The position numbers and the translations under genes were made by a program. Shown piece by piece: positions 26,868 to 39,048 of a DNA stretch of 64,000 nt. Source of the stretch: Caballeronia humi (GTDB lineage: Bacteria; Pseudomonadota; Gammaproteobacteria; Burkholderiales; Burkholderiaceae); assembly GCF_001544475.1 (NCBI RefSeq), contig NZ_FCNW02000006.1:171918-235917 (forward strand), read 5' to 3'. Position 1 is the stretch's first letter. Every line of letters starts with the position of its first letter. Under the pieces are notes generated by a model. The model worked only from the letters and a program-made list of their open reading frames with translations. It ran no database searches and was not told the origin of the DNA.

Positions 26868-27736
26868 CTAAAACCGCTCGACCACCGTCACCCCCGACGG
26901 AACCCTCGCCGCATCGATCGACACCTCATAGTTCGCGAAACCCCGAGCTGGAAGATCAGCGTCCTTGGCCGCACGCTGCACCTTGATGGCATCGAAGAGA
27001 ACATGCGCTGGCGCATTGCCCATCGGATGATCGTGCTTGAAAACAATCAGCTTGCGCGCCGCCATCTCGCCGCGCGCCGCCGAGCGATCATGCTCGAACA
27101 TGCTCGTGAGCGAGCGCCACAGAAGCTCCAGATCGTCCTCCGAGAAGCCTGTGCGTTCCGCGAGTTTCGCGGAGATAAACCCGTGCGCACGATAAAGGCC
27201 GTAAGGAAGAATGTGCTTGCGCCCCATCGTGCGCTGCTCCTTCTGCTTCTCGGCGTCCTTCTCGTTCGTGACGGCCATGCGCGTAATGGACACTTCCATC
27301 GGCACAACGGGCTCGATCGACGACGCAAAGCCGAGCTGCACCGGCCCCCGCACCTGACCGCAGTTGACGCCGGTACTCATCACGGCGCCGAACGCCCGGA
27401 TGTCGTAGAACTGCTTGCACATCCATTGCGTCAATTGCGTGCCTTGCGGATCCTTGGGAAGTTTTGCGCTGGGTTCGATCCCCTCCGCCTCATAAGCCTT
27501 TTTGTGCTGGTCGTTCAGCAGCGCCTTCTCCTGCATGTAGATGGCGTGGCCCGCCTCGGATTCCTTCTCCAGGCTCACATAGTTGCGAATCTTGCGCTTC
27601 AGGCACACATCGGTGACGAGCCCATGATTCGTTTCAGGGTCGAGGCGCGGCAGATTGCCCGCGTCGGGGTCGCCGTTCGGGTTGCCGTTGGTGACATCGA
27701 AGAGATAGACGAATTCGTAGCGATTGGCGATGGTGG

Positions 27737-27740
<4 letters not shown>
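26868..27740 (-). CDS. cas7: Cascade backbone protein Cas7 (Csd2, type I-C)
   Basis: 290 aa. The RAMP-fold backbone subunit that polymerises along the crRNA. Family signatures: EFVYLFDVTNGNPNGDPDAG near the N-terminus (residues 9-28), ICLKRKIRNYV-like segment at 47-57 (CLKRKIRNYV), and the VMSTGVNCGQVRGPVQLGFA core. The ATG overlaps the cas8c stop as ATGA. Length is typical of I-C Csd2. Confidence 0.97.
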
Positions 27741-30249
<2,509 letters not shown>

Positions 30250-30300
30250 CTAATGTTTGCCTTGCGGGCTGGTTCTGGATTGAGCGCGATGCGGCGGCTG

Positions 30301-32514
30301 CTATTGGATCAGGCTGTCGATGCTCGGGCCGTTGTCGGCATCGACCTTGAGGCCGCAGTTCGGGTCGTAGAGATCGAGTCTGATCAGCTCCATGAACTGC
30401 GTGCCGAACACATCTTTGTTTACGGGCTGAACCGCGCCTGTCGCGACAAGCCGCATGAGCACCTTCGGACGAACCTGCACGAGATACGGCTGGAGCTTGC
30501 GGGGAAGGTCGCCACATTGCTTCGCCTTGCGAAGCTCGGCGACAAGCCCTTTCGACTCAACATCGTCGGCGACGATGATCGGCATGTCGGCGTTATCGAT
30601 CATGCGAAAGTCGTTCTCCATGCGCTCGAAAGCGAAGGCGTCGCGGTCGTCCTCGATGTAGCCGAGCAGGTTGTGCTCGTCCAGTTCCGCGTGGCCTTTC
30701 CGCCAGTACACGTCGCCGAAATACTGCTCGATCGCGGCAAGCGACAAAGGATCGTGACCATGCTTTCGCCACACTTCGCGCGCGCGGTCGGCAAGTGCTT
30801 CGAGTTCCTGAGGCGGCTGCCAGTCGGAATTTGCAGGGGAGAACACGGTGACGACGCTGTCGTCGCGTGACCGCTCGCCTTCGCGATTGCAGCGCCCAGC
30901 CGCCTGCGCGATCGAGTCGATGCCGGCTTCCGCACGCAGAACATGCGGGAAATCCACATCGACGCCTGCTTCGATCAGCGAGGTCGAGACGAGGCGGCAG
31001 GTTTTTCTGTCTTTCAGTCGCTGGCGCACTTCTCCAAGCACACGCGTACGATGCTTCGCGTGCATCATCGTCGTCAGATGGCGCGCGCCGGGTTCGTCCT
31101 TGATCGATTCGAAGAGCGCCTGCGCATGCCGACGGTTGTTCACGATGCACAGCACCTGATCGTGATCGCGCATGCGTTGCGTGAGCTGTTCGTCGTCGAG
31201 CAGGCCGGCAATTTCGACGCGCACGCGTGCGAGGGTATGGAAGAGACGCTGCGGATCGGGCGCGAGTTCGCGCACGTTGGTGAAGCCGCCGTCGAACTGC
31301 GGCGCGTTGAGCGCGGGTTGCGTCGCGGTGCAGAGGACGATGCTCGTGCGGTAGTTCAGCGTGAGTTCATCGAGCACGGCGACGCACGGTCGCAAGAGGC
31401 GCAAGGGAAGCGCCTGCGCTTCGTCGAGAATGACGACGCTGTTCGCGATGTTATGCAGCTTGCGGCATTTCGACGGTCGCGCGGCGTAGAGGCTCTCGAA
31501 GAACTGCACCGACGTGGTGACGATGATGCGCGCGTCCCAGTTCTCCGTCGCGATGCGAAGTTTCGCGATGGAGGTGTGCTCCAGTTCGCCGGGCTCTGTG
31601 TAGGCGCTGTGATGCTCGACGATGACGCCGTCCAGTTTGCCGAGCTCGCCGAGGGCTTTTCGAAATACCGCCGCGTTTTGCTCGACGATGCTGGTGAACG
31701 GAATCACGTAGATCACACGATCGAGCTGGTGTGCGATCGCGTGATCGAGTGCGAAGGCTAGCGAAGTCAGCGTCTTGCCGCCGCCGGTTGGGACCGTCAG
31801 CGAGAACGTGCCGGTCGCTTCCCTCGCGCGCTCGCGGGCATGCGTGAGGATGTCCGCGCGCGTGGCGTCGATGGGATTCTTGATCGTGAAACGCGCGAGA
31901 TGTTTATCGAGTTCGGTGCGCAGTTCTTCCAACGACGGTGGTGGCTCGTCTTCCTTCCTGCCGTAGAAGCGTGCCGTATCGAGATAATCGCCGTCAACGA
32001 CGCACGAGAAAAGCATCCGAGTGAGTAGCGAGTATTGGAAGAACGGACGCGCTATGGCCGGTCGCCATCCGCTGGGCTGCAATTCAGCCGCTGACGCCGG
32101 TAACGTGAGTTCCTGCTCAAAGTCAGGCAGCAGCTTAGGCAGACGCGCTTTTAGCCGTTCGTCGAAAGCGGTTCGCTTGCCGGGATCGCGTCCGTTGGCG
32201 AGTCCCGCGTGATGCCCCGCGATGCCAAACGCGATGAACCGGCCTGGCAGACCGTAACGCTCACTGGCGATCTTCGCGCCCCACGTCGCGTGATCGACGC
32301 GTGGACCATCTACGAGGCGTCGCTGGAATTCGACAGTGTATTTGCCGAGGTCATGCAGCAGTCCTGCCGCACGGGCGAGTTCTTCGAAGCCAAACGTACG
32401 CGCAAACTTCGCGGCCTGATCGGCAACGCTGTTCAGATGTACCGCAAGAGGCTGCCAGTCGCTGCGATCTGCGTTCTTTGTTGAATGCGCGTAGAAGCGC
32501 GGTGAATCAGCCAA
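30301..32514 (-). CDS. cas3: Cas3 HD nuclease-helicase (type I-C)
   Basis: 737 aa starting at TTG 32512-32514 with GGGAG seven bases upstream. The HD nuclease domain has H26 and H54-D55 (GLLHDLGK) and further histidines in HATWGAK and AGHHAG. SF2 helicase motifs: VPTGGGKT (Walker A), LDEAQAL (DEAQ, motif II), TATQPAL (III), STSLIEAGVDVDFP (V), AGRCNREG (VI). It degrades DNA marked by Cascade. It is the first gene of the operon; the promoter must lie in 32515-32730. Confidence 0.97.
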   Translation of the reverse strand: MADSPRFYAHSTKNADRSDWQPLAVHLNSVADQAAKFARTFGFEELARAAGLLHDLGKYTVEFQRRLVDGPRVDHATWGAKIASERYGLPGRFIAFGIAGHHAGLANGRDPGKRTAFDERLKARLPKLLPDFEQELTLPASAAELQPSGWRPAIARPFFQYSLLTRMLFSCVVDGDYLDTARFYGRKEDEPPPSLEELRTELDKHLARFTIKNPIDATRADILTHARERAREATGTFSLTVPTGGGKTLTSLAFALDHAIAHQLDRVIYVIPFTSIVEQNAAVFRKALGELGKLDGVIVEHHSAYTEPGELEHTSIAKLRIATENWDARIIVTTSVQFFESLYAARPSKCRKLHNIANSVVILDEAQALPLRLLRPCVAVLDELTLNYRTSIVLCTATQPALNAPQFDGGFTNVRELAPDPQRLFHTLARVRVEIAGLLDDEQLTQRMRDHDQVLCIVNNRRHAQALFESIKDEPGARHLTTMMHAKHRTRVLGEVRQRLKDRKTCRLVSTSLIEAGVDVDFPHVLRAEAGIDSIAQAAGRCNREGERSRDDSVVTVFSPANSDWQPPQELEALADRAREVWRKHGHDPLSLAAIEQYFGDVYWRKGHAELDEHNLLGYIEDDRDAFAFERMENDFRMIDNADMPIIVADDVESKGLVAELRKAKQCGDLPRKLQPYLVQVRPKVLMRLVATGAVQPVNKDVFGTQFMELIRLDLYDPNCGLKVDADNGPSIDSLIQ

Positions 32515-32730
32515 ATTGTCTCCCAGTTCTTTTATCGCTCGATGCCGGGGATCGAACCCTCAAACATCCGCGTCAGCCGATTCTAGGAGTTGGCTTGTCT
32601 CAAAAAGCACTTTAAATCGTCAACGATTGCAAACCTCAACCATCTCACAAACGCCTTTCCCTACCCTCCCATATAATAATCATTCTCATTTGGCCATCTG
32701 CGGGTCAAAGCAACGAACAAGGACTATCGA
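32515..32730. promoter_or_regulatory. Divergent control region between cas3 and the PepSY gene
   Basis: A Fur-box-like site covers 32669-32687 (13 of 19 matches to GATAATGATAATCATTATC, core AATAATCATTCTC at 32675-32687), positioned to control the plus-strand PepSY gene. On the cas3 side the minus strand shows TTGACG near 32620 as a possible -35, but no good -10. Confidence 0.5.
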
Positions 32731-33954
32731 ATGCGAGGCAACTTCCTGACCGGCGAACGCCCCGCCAAGCCGACGCCATCAGAGCAAGCCCCCTCGCAGC
32801 CTACCGCCGGCGACAATCACCGCAAGCGCGGGATGAGCCAGCGTTCATTGCGCGTCTGGTCGATCGTGCATCGCTGGACGAGCCTCATCTGCACCGCGTT
32901 CATGCTTTTGCTCTGCCTGACGGGCTTGCCGCTGGTCTTTGGCCACGAGCTTGACGTCGTCCTCGGCGATGCGATCGAAGCGCCCGAACTGCCCGCCGCG
33001 CAGGCAAACGCGCGCGCGACCTACGACCAGATCCTGGCGGCGGCACTGAAGCAACACCTTGGCCACGTCCCGCAATACATGATTTGGGAGCCGGACGAGC
33101 CTTTGCTGCCGGTCATCGTCACTGCGCCGCGCGCCGATACCCCGCCCGACGACACCTTGAGCACCGTCGTCGACGGCCGCACCGCGCAGGCGCTCGGCCT
33201 GCCGCCCGGTAAGGGCTCGCTCAAGTTCGTGCTGCTGAAACTGCACGTCGACATGTTCGCCGGCCTCGCCGGCAAGCTCTTTCTCGGCGCGATGGGCGTG
33301 ATGTTCCTGGCGGCGGTCGTATCGGGCGTTGTCGTGTATATGCCGTTCTGGCGCAAGGTCGGGCTCGGGCGCGTGCGGCTGAAGAAGAAGCGGCGCATCG
33401 TGTGGCTAGACTGGCACAACGCGCTCGGCATGCTGACGCTCGTGTGGGCGATCATCGTCGGCGGGACGGGGTCGATCAACACGCTCGCCGACCTGCTGCT
33501 CGAAGCCTGGCGCAACGATCAGCTCGCGCAGATGCTCGCGCCGTATCACGGCAAGCCGCCAATGGTGGCGAGCGCCTCCGTCGATGATGCCGTGAAAGTC
33601 GCGCGCGGCGTCGCGCCGGAGATGATCCCGTCGTTCGTCGCGTTTCCGGGTACGCGCTTCAGCAGCCCGCATCACTACACGGTGTTCATGCGCGGCGACG
33701 GAATTCTCACGACGCGGATGCTGCGGCCGGTGCTCATCGATGCATCGACTGGGGCGCTTACCGATTCACGCGAATTGCCGTGGTACTTAAAGCTGCTGTT
33801 GGGTTCGCAGCCGCTGCACTTCGGTGACTTCGGCGGGATGCCGCTCAAGATCTTCTGGGCAGCGTTCGACGTATTGACGATCGTTGTTTTGGGGAGCGGC
33901 TTGTATCTCTGGCTGACGCGCCATAACAAGCGCAAGCGCGGCGCATCGGCGTAA
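32731..33954 (+). CDS. PepSY-associated TM helix protein (iron-regulated type)
   Basis: 407 aa. After a polar N-terminus, the segment SLRVWSIVHRWTSLICTAFM leads the first membrane helix (about residues 48-70); further helices lie near 175-205, 232-255 and 375-398. It has the four-helix PepSY_TM architecture (WxxxxHRW motif, DWHNALGM near 227). Such proteins are often Fur-controlled and sit near siderophore receptors; some reduce ferric siderophores. The Fur-like box is about 45 bases upstream. Function beyond the family is inferred. It converges with a second PepSY gene 38 bases downstream. Confidence 0.82.
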   Translation: MRGNFLTGERPAKPTPSEQAPSQPTAGDNHRKRGMSQRSLRVWSIVHRWTSLICTAFMLLLCLTGLPLVFGHELDVVLGDAIEAPELPAAQANARATYDQILAAALKQHLGHVPQYMIWEPDEPLLPVIVTAPRADTPPDDTLSTVVDGRTAQALGLPPGKGSLKFVLLKLHVDMFAGLAGKLFLGAMGVMFLAAVVSGVVVYMPFWRKVGLGRVRLKKKRRIVWLDWHNALGMLTLVWAIIVGGTGSINTLADLLLEAWRNDQLAQMLAPYHGKPPMVASASVDDAVKVARGVAPEMIPSFVAFPGTRFSSPHHYTVFMRGDGILTTRMLRPVLIDASTGALTDSRELPWYLKLLLGSQPLHFGDFGGMPLKIFWAAFDVLTIVVLGSGLYLWLTRHNKRKRGASA

Positions 33955-33992
33955 AAAAGGACCGGATACGGCCCTTGTTCGGAGTCAAACGA

Positions 33993-34727
33993 TCACATCA
34001 TCCCGCAAACCACCATCGCCACGATCGACGCTCCGACGAGCACCGCGCCCACCGTCCGCCGCTTATTAAGCTCGGTCCAAAGCAACACCCCCGTCAGCGA
34101 CAGCAAAATAATGCTGCCCGCAAGCGTATCGATGAGCAGCACCCATCCGACGCTCAATCCCACGCCCTTGTGCAGATTGCTCATCGTTGCGAGGAAGCTG
34201 TTGTCCGTGCGCTTCACCGACACGAACCCGTTCCCCACCCAATATTCCGCCGATACCCCGCCACTCGGCGACGCCACCATAACCGTCCACTGTTCGGGCT
34301 GCATCGTCTTCTGATCGCCCCATGCGACGGCGCGCGCCGGTTCGCGCTTCACGCGTCCGGGATTGCCTTCTAGCTTCAGTTCATGCTTGAGCCAGCCACC
34401 AAGCTCCTTCGGCGATTTCAGTCCCTCGGCGGGAAGCGCCAGTTGCATCTGCGAGACCTGCGGCTCGCCGGTCGAAATCCGCAGCGGCCCGCCGCGATGA
34501 TTCAGCAAGAACCCCGTCGTGCCGAACAGCAGCCCAAGCACCGCGCCCCACAAACCGACCCATCCGTGAATCTTGCGCAGCCACTTGATGAACGTCGCGC
34601 GACGCGAGCGGTTCTTGCGGACGGCCTGGTCGGCGTCGTCGATAAGGCGATGCGCGCCGTGTTCCTTGTACTGCATCGGGGATGCGTTCGATGTCCGCGG
34701 GGGCTTGATGGTTTCGGGCGCGTTCAC
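33993..34727 (-). CDS. PepSY domain membrane protein
   Basis: 244 aa from GTG 34725-34727, with GGAGAGA six bases upstream; an upstream open extension to 34796 would read through the Fur-box region. It has a cytoplasmic N-terminus, a first helix near residues 56-77 (KIHGWVGLWGAVLGLLFGTTG), a periplasmic domain, and two C-terminal helices (GWVLLIDTLAGSIILLSLTGV and VGAVLVGASIVAMVVCGMM). The short PepSY-TM form is common beside TonB-dependent siderophore loci. A Fur-like box at 34795-34813 precedes it. It converges on the other PepSY gene, so both would be induced by iron starvation. Confidence 0.8.
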   Translation of the reverse strand: MNAPETIKPPRTSNASPMQYKEHGAHRLIDDADQAVRKNRSRRATFIKWLRKIHGWVGLWGAVLGLLFGTTGFLLNHRGGPLRISTGEPQVSQMQLALPAEGLKSPKELGGWLKHELKLEGNPGRVKREPARAVAWGDQKTMQPEQWTVMVASPSGGVSAEYWVGNGFVSVKRTDNSFLATMSNLHKGVGLSVGWVLLIDTLAGSIILLSLTGVLLWTELNKRRTVGAVLVGASIVAMVVCGMM

Positions 34728-34794
34728 GCGTCTCTCCGTTGTTCGGCAGAAAAAGAAAGGCCAACAGCGGTCGACGCATCGACCCACTTTGGCC

Positions 34795-34813
34795 ACAAAT
34801 GAGAATCGTTATC
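34795..34813. promoter_or_regulatory. Fur-box-like operator
   Basis: 14 of 19 bases match GATAATGATAATCATTATC; the block AATGAGAATCGTTATC matches at 14 of 16. It is 68 bases upstream of the PepSY GTG start and also just downstream of the srkA stop. Confidence 0.65.
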
Positions 34814-34863
34814 ATTACATGGCCAAGGGGTTTAGACAACGCTTTGCAATAAAGCGTAAAAAT

Positions 34864-35907
34864 TCAGACTGGCCAGAGCGGCCCTTCCTCCATCGCGCCG
34901 ACCTGCTCGCGCAGTTCGAGGATGCGGTCTTCCCAATACCGTTGCGTGTTGAACCAAGGGAAGGCGGCGGGGAACGCGGGGTCGTCCCAGCGGCGCGCGA
35001 GCCATGCCGCGTAGTGAATCAGCCGCAGCGTGCGCAGTGCCTCGACGAGATGTAGTTCGCGCGGCTCGAAATCGCAGAAATCCTCGTAGCCGGCGAGCAG
35101 ATCGCCCAGCGCGCGCGACGCCTCCGCGCGCTCGCCCGGCAGCAGCAGCCACAGGTCCTGGATCGCGGGGCCCATGCGGCTGTCGTCGAAATCGACGAAA
35201 TGCGGGCCCGCGTCGGTCCACAGCACGTTGCTCGGATGACAGTCGCCGTGGAGACGAATCGGCGTGATGTCGCCCGCGCGTTCGAAACAGCGCTCGACGC
35301 CCTCCAGCGCCATTTTCACGACCGTCTCATAAGCCTCGCGCACGTCGCGCGGAACGAAGCCGTGCGTCAGCAGGAATTCGCGCGGCTCGTAGCCGAAGCT
35401 CTGGATATCGAGCGTCGGCCGCTCGCGATACGGCTCGATGCCGCCCACCGCATGAATCCGCCCGATGAAGCGCCCAAGCCATTCGAGCGTGTCGGAACGA
35501 TCGATATCCGGTGCGCGGCCGCCACGGCGCTCGAAGATCGAAAAGCGAAAGCCGTCGAAACGATGCAGCGACGTGCCGTCGAACACGCGCGCGGGCACCG
35601 CCGGTATTTCGCGCCGATACAGCTCCGCGACGAACGCGTGCTCTTCGAGAATCGCCTGATCCGACCATCGATGCGGCCGGTAAAACTTCGCGACGACCGG
35701 CGGGCCGTCTTCCATGCCGACCTGATAGACGCGGTTTTCGTAGCTGTTGAGCGGGAGCATGCGCCCGTCGGTGCGTTCGCCGAGCGGGAGGAGGACGCTG
35801 TCGAGCGCATCGAGGACGCGCTCGGGCGTGAGATCGGCGAAGGGGGGAGCCGGATGCGCGTCGCCGGACGACGGCGTGCCGGGTGCTTCGGAATGGTCTG
35901 AGTTCAT
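34864..35907 (-). CDS. srkA: Stress response kinase A (SrkA/RdoA family)
   Basis: 347 aa from ATG 35905-35907. Cytoplasmic aminoglycoside-phosphotransferase-fold Ser/Thr kinase. The catalytic loop LHGDCHPSNVLW and metal-binding FVDFDDSRMGP are intact; the N-terminal nucleotide region includes LNSYENRVYQVG and PPVVAKFYRPHRW. SrkA protects E. coli from Cpx-linked stress and programmed death, often next to dsbA; no dsbA is visible here. Length matches the family (328-350). A small conserved-looking gene lies 50 bases upstream on the same strand. Confidence 0.9.
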   Translation of the reverse strand: MNSDHSEAPGTPSSGDAHPAPPFADLTPERVLDALDSVLLPLGERTDGRMLPLNSYENRVYQVGMEDGPPVVAKFYRPHRWSDQAILEEHAFVAELYRREIPAVPARVFDGTSLHRFDGFRFSIFERRGGRAPDIDRSDTLEWLGRFIGRIHAVGGIEPYRERPTLDIQSFGYEPREFLLTHGFVPRDVREAYETVVKMALEGVERCFERAGDITPIRLHGDCHPSNVLWTDAGPHFVDFDDSRMGPAIQDLWLLLPGERAEASRALGDLLAGYEDFCDFEPRELHLVEALRTLRLIHYAAWLARRWDDPAFPAAFPWFNTQRYWEDRILELREQVGAMEEGPLWPV

Positions 35908-35957
35908 TCCGGCATTATCCGCGCATCGGCTTTGATCAGCCGGCGCCCAACCCGCCT

Positions 35958-36170
35958 TCAGTGAACGACGGAATTCGCCGGCCGGACGACGTCGCCGGTA
36001 TCGATCAGGTCTTCGAGGAAGAACGGCTCCGTGTTGAGCAGTTGCGACACACCGGGCTCGCCCGCGTACCACGCGACCATTGCCATGTCGCCAAGAATTC
36101 GCATCACGATGCCGCGCGCCCCTTGAGGCACGGCGATATGCACGGAGCGGACGATCGAGCCGATTTGCAT
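35958..36170 (-). CDS. Small hypothetical protein upstream of srkA
   Basis: 70 aa. The start ATG 36168-36170 has a GGGGA sequence seven bases upstream. The composition is normal for a folded protein (MQIGSIVRSVHIAVPQGARG; later MAMVAWYAGEPGVSQLLNTE), without Arg runs. No domain is recognised; it could be a small beta protein like SH3-type folds. It may be cotranscribed with srkA. Confidence 0.6.
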   Translation of the reverse strand: MQIGSIVRSVHIAVPQGARGIVMRILGDMAMVAWYAGEPGVSQLLNTEPFFLEDLIDTGDVVRPANSVVH

Positions 36171-36516
36171 GATGAATCCCCGTCAGAGTGCCGGCTGTAC
36201 CGGTCAATTTTGGTTACCAAGCACGGACTGTCCAGGGTTCGTGCACCAGACCGCAGGCCGCTCGGCGTCGCCTGAGGCGGGCGCGCGCGGCTTTGTGACA
36301 AGACGTTGCGCTACTACTTTAGCGCATCGCGATGCACGCGGTCCAAGAGCGCGTGCGCGGAAGCCAACGTAGCGATTTTTGGCGACTTGCGGGCCGCGAA
36401 GGCCGCCGGTAAAGACGCCGTCAATGAAAGCCGCGCGAAAGCCACTGACGCGTTAGCGGGCAGGGCGCAGCCGTTCGGCGTAAGGTGATGGACTTTGCTT
36501 TGCAGGAGGCTTTGTC
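36171..36516. other. Intergenic region before the MFS gene
   Basis: 346 bases without a supportable gene. It presumably contains the divergent promoters of the small gene and the MFS transporter. The segment around 36295-36330 is locally AT-richer. No repeat or hairpin of note seen. Confidence 0.4.
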
Positions 36517-37779
36517 GTGACTTCCTCGCCGGCGCCGGACCGGCCCGCTTCGTCTGCGTCTTCTTCCAACGCCCGTCGTCCTTCCCCCGATCCCACGCCG
36601 TACCTCGAACGCGGCTCGCGCGCTTACTGGCACGCGTCGCTCGCGCTGCTGTTTGCCGGTTACGCCACGTTCTCGCTGTTGTACTGTGTGCAGCCGCTGC
36701 TGCCGGAGTTCTCCGCGACGTTCGGCGTGAGTCCGGCGCAGAGCGCGCTGGCGGTGTCGGTATCGACTGCATCGCTTGCGATTGCGATTTTCGTCGCCGG
36801 ATTCGTCTCCGAAGGATGGAGCCGGCATCGGCTGATGACGCTTTCGCTCTCGGCGTCGTCGGTGCTGACGATCATCGCCGCGTTTCTGCCAAGCTGGCAC
36901 GGGTTGCTCGTCGTGCGCGCGCTCGAAGGGCTCGCGCTCGGTGGCGTGCCGGCCGTCGCGATGGCCTATCTCGCCGAGGAGGTCGAGCCCGAAGGTCTTG
37001 GTCTCGCGATGGGACTGTACGTCGGCGGCACGGCGATCGGCGGGATGGCCGGGCGCGTGATCAGCGGCGTGCTCGCGGATTTCTTCTCGTGGCGCGTGGC
37101 GATCGGCGGGATCGGCGCGCTCGGACTGCTCTCGACGCTCGCGTTCCGCGCGCTTCTGCCACCCTCGCGACGCTTCGTTCCGCGACGCGGCATGGGCTTT
37201 CGCCATCATCGACTGGCGCTCGCGACGCACCTTCGCAACCGCGACCTGCCGTTCCTTTTCCTGATGGGCTTCGTGTTGATGGGCAGCTTCGTCACGCTTT
37301 ACAACTTCGTCGGCTACCGGCTGATCGATGAGCCGTTCCGGCTGAGCCAGACGCAGATCGGCGCGATTTTCACGGTGTACCTGACGGGCGTAGTGGCGTC
37401 GCCGTGGTCCGGGAAGATGGCCGATGTCTTCGGGCGCGGGCGCGTGCTGATCGCGAGTCTTCTGCTGATGTTCGGCGGCGTGCTGCTGACGCTTTCAAAT
37501 TCGCTGCCGATGATCATCGGCGGAATTGCCTGCGTCACGTTCGGGTTCTTCGCGGGGCACGCGGTGGCGAGCAGTTGGGTCGGGCGCCTGGCCACGCAAG
37601 CGAAAGGGCAGGCGGCGGCGCTTTATCTGCTGGCGTATTACATCGGGTCGAGTCTGATCGGCTCGTATGGCGGGCACTTCTGGACGGGGTTCGGATGGGG
37701 CGGCGTCGCGGGGCTCGTCGGCGCGTTGTTGCTGATCGGGCTGGCGGGGGCGGTGCATTTGAGTCGGCGGGAGGCATAG
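36517..37779 (+). CDS. MFS transporter (YnfM-like drug/metabolite exporter)
   Basis: 420 aa from GTG 36517, with AGGAGG seven bases upstream. There are twelve membrane segments, the first at about residues 35-55 (ASLALLFAGYATFSLLYCVQ). The motif PEFSATFGVSPAQSALAVSV and the loop FVSEGWSRHRLM resemble the YnfM/arabinose-efflux group. A short Pro/Ser-rich N-terminal tail precedes TM1. It is an inner-membrane proton-coupled exporter with unknown substrate and a single gene. After the stop, TTTTCGT and ACGAAAA at about 37783-37811 can pair but lack a T-run. Confidence 0.85.
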   Translation: MTSSPAPDRPASSASSSNARRPSPDPTPYLERGSRAYWHASLALLFAGYATFSLLYCVQPLLPEFSATFGVSPAQSALAVSVSTASLAIAIFVAGFVSEGWSRHRLMTLSLSASSVLTIIAAFLPSWHGLLVVRALEGLALGGVPAVAMAYLAEEVEPEGLGLAMGLYVGGTAIGGMAGRVISGVLADFFSWRVAIGGIGALGLLSTLAFRALLPPSRRFVPRRGMGFRHHRLALATHLRNRDLPFLFLMGFVLMGSFVTLYNFVGYRLIDEPFRLSQTQIGAIFTVYLTGVVASPWSGKMADVFGRGRVLIASLLLMFGGVLLTLSNSLPMIIGGIACVTFGFFAGHAVASSWVGRLATQAKGQAAALYLLAYYIGSSLIGSYGGHFWTGFGWGGVAGLVGALLLIGLAGAVHLSRREA

Positions 37780-38010
37780 TCTTTTCGTCTGATCGAAAGG
37801 AAAACGAAAACGCCGGCGTATCAGGGTTTTTCCGCGTCCGCTTAAATCGACCGCCCGCAAAGGCTTGCGGCATAAGGCACGGCCGTTCGCTCCGCCACGC
37901 AGAAACGCGGATATCCGGCGACACACCGTGATACGCGGCCTATACTCGAATCGCCAGTGCAGCGCCGGGCGAACGGCTCGACGCAAAAGCAAGACGATGG
38001 GAGACGAGCA

Positions 38011-38196
38011 ATGACGACGTACTTCACAATCGGTGACTTCATCCTGATCATCCCAATGGCGCTCGCCGGCGCGCTGTTTCTAGGCGCGATTCCTTGCGCG
38101 TCTCACTTCAAGAACAATGTGCTCAGAGCTTTCGGCGCGCTGGTCGGCGTGCTGGTGGCGTTTTTGCTGGTCGAAGGGCTGCCTGCGTTGATATAG
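38011..38196 (+). CDS. Small two-helix membrane protein
   Basis: 61 aa from ATG 38011 with GGAG eight bases upstream. Two membrane helices: about residues 7-27 (IGDFILIIPMALAGALFLGA) and 38-58 (RAFGALVGVLVAFLLVEGLP). Family unknown to me. The clear ribosome site and hydrophobic pattern make it a real gene. It is followed by repeat-rich non-coding DNA. Confidence 0.7.
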   Translation: MTTYFTIGDFILIIPMALAGALFLGAIPCASHFKNNVLRAFGALVGVLVAFLLVEGLPALI

Positions 38197-39048
38197 GGCT
38201 TCTTCGCGTTGGCGAGCCGCGCACTTGGTGACGCACGCGCGTGCTTGCGTTCGACGCTGGCGGCGGTTTTGCGATTCGCTTGACGCGGGGCGTCGACATG
38301 TCCCAGCGTCTGAGCGCGCCACGTTCGGGATTTATCCTCCAAAAGTTTTCGCTTGCGGCCTTCGCGTTTCCCGACGTTCGCGCAGGGATGCGCGGATCGC
38401 TCCGTTCTGGCGCCATGCGCTTCGGCCGCCCGGGCAAACTGGACCGCTTCCCCGCGGGTACATTTCTCTTCGGCGCCACACGCCTCTGCGTGACGTCGCG
38501 ATTTGCGATTCGCGTTTTCTGATCGCTGTGTCGAGGCGCCGCGCTCCACGCCGCGCCGGTTCGGACGCCTCGACCGTTTCCCCGCAGACGCCCCGTTTCG
38601 ATTCTTCATCCGCGTGCGCCCAGGCGTGCACCGGCTGCGCCGGTGTGGCTGCCTCGACCGTTGCGGCGCAGACGCCGCGTACCGATACTTCGATGCGCCC
38701 GAACCGGATCTTGCATCCTGCCGCGCAGGTTCGGAAGCTTCGACGATTTCCCAGCAGACGCCGCGTACTCATGCGTCGATCCTCCCAAGCCGAACCCGCA
38801 TGCCGCCGACCGCGCGCGATGCAAACAATCCGTTCTCCGCGAAGTTTCACATCGGGTCCGAATCAGACACGTAGCGTGCTCCTGCCGGGCAGGGCGAGCC
38901 GCTCGGATCATCAGACATAAGCGCGTAGTTGTACGCCCCATCGTTCGCGCGCGAGCCGTCCCCCAGGCACGCCATCTGCACGCAACATCGCATCCACCGT
39001 GCTTCGACACGCGTATTCACAGCACAGCATCAATTGCAACGAGCTCCC
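38197..39048. other. Long non-coding region with decayed tandem repeats
   Basis: 852 bases without a supportable gene although many frames are open through high GC. It contains a three-copy tandem repeat (38556-38811) and other fragments of similar words such as GCGCGCC...TTCGG around 38300-38500. The last ~120 bases presumably carry the promoter of the DUF1295 gene. Confidence 0.5.
38556..38811. repeat. Three-copy tandem repeat, period ~84-87 bp
   Basis: Copies begin near 38556, 38639 and 38726. Each opens with GG-TTCGG/GTGTGG, then a CGACCGTTTCC-like block, then GCAGACGCCGCGTAC. Read on the plus strand the first two copies give ASTVSPQTPR and ASTVAAQTPRTD; the third (ASTISQQTPRT) is in another frame. 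Frame breaks between copies argue against a coding role. Confidence 0.6.

Noticed and set aside
32544..32560. tRNA fragment upstream of cas3 (minus strand GGGTTCGATCCCCGG)
   Set aside because: It resembles a T-arm, but the stem pairs at only three of five positions and no other tRNA part is present; a chance match.
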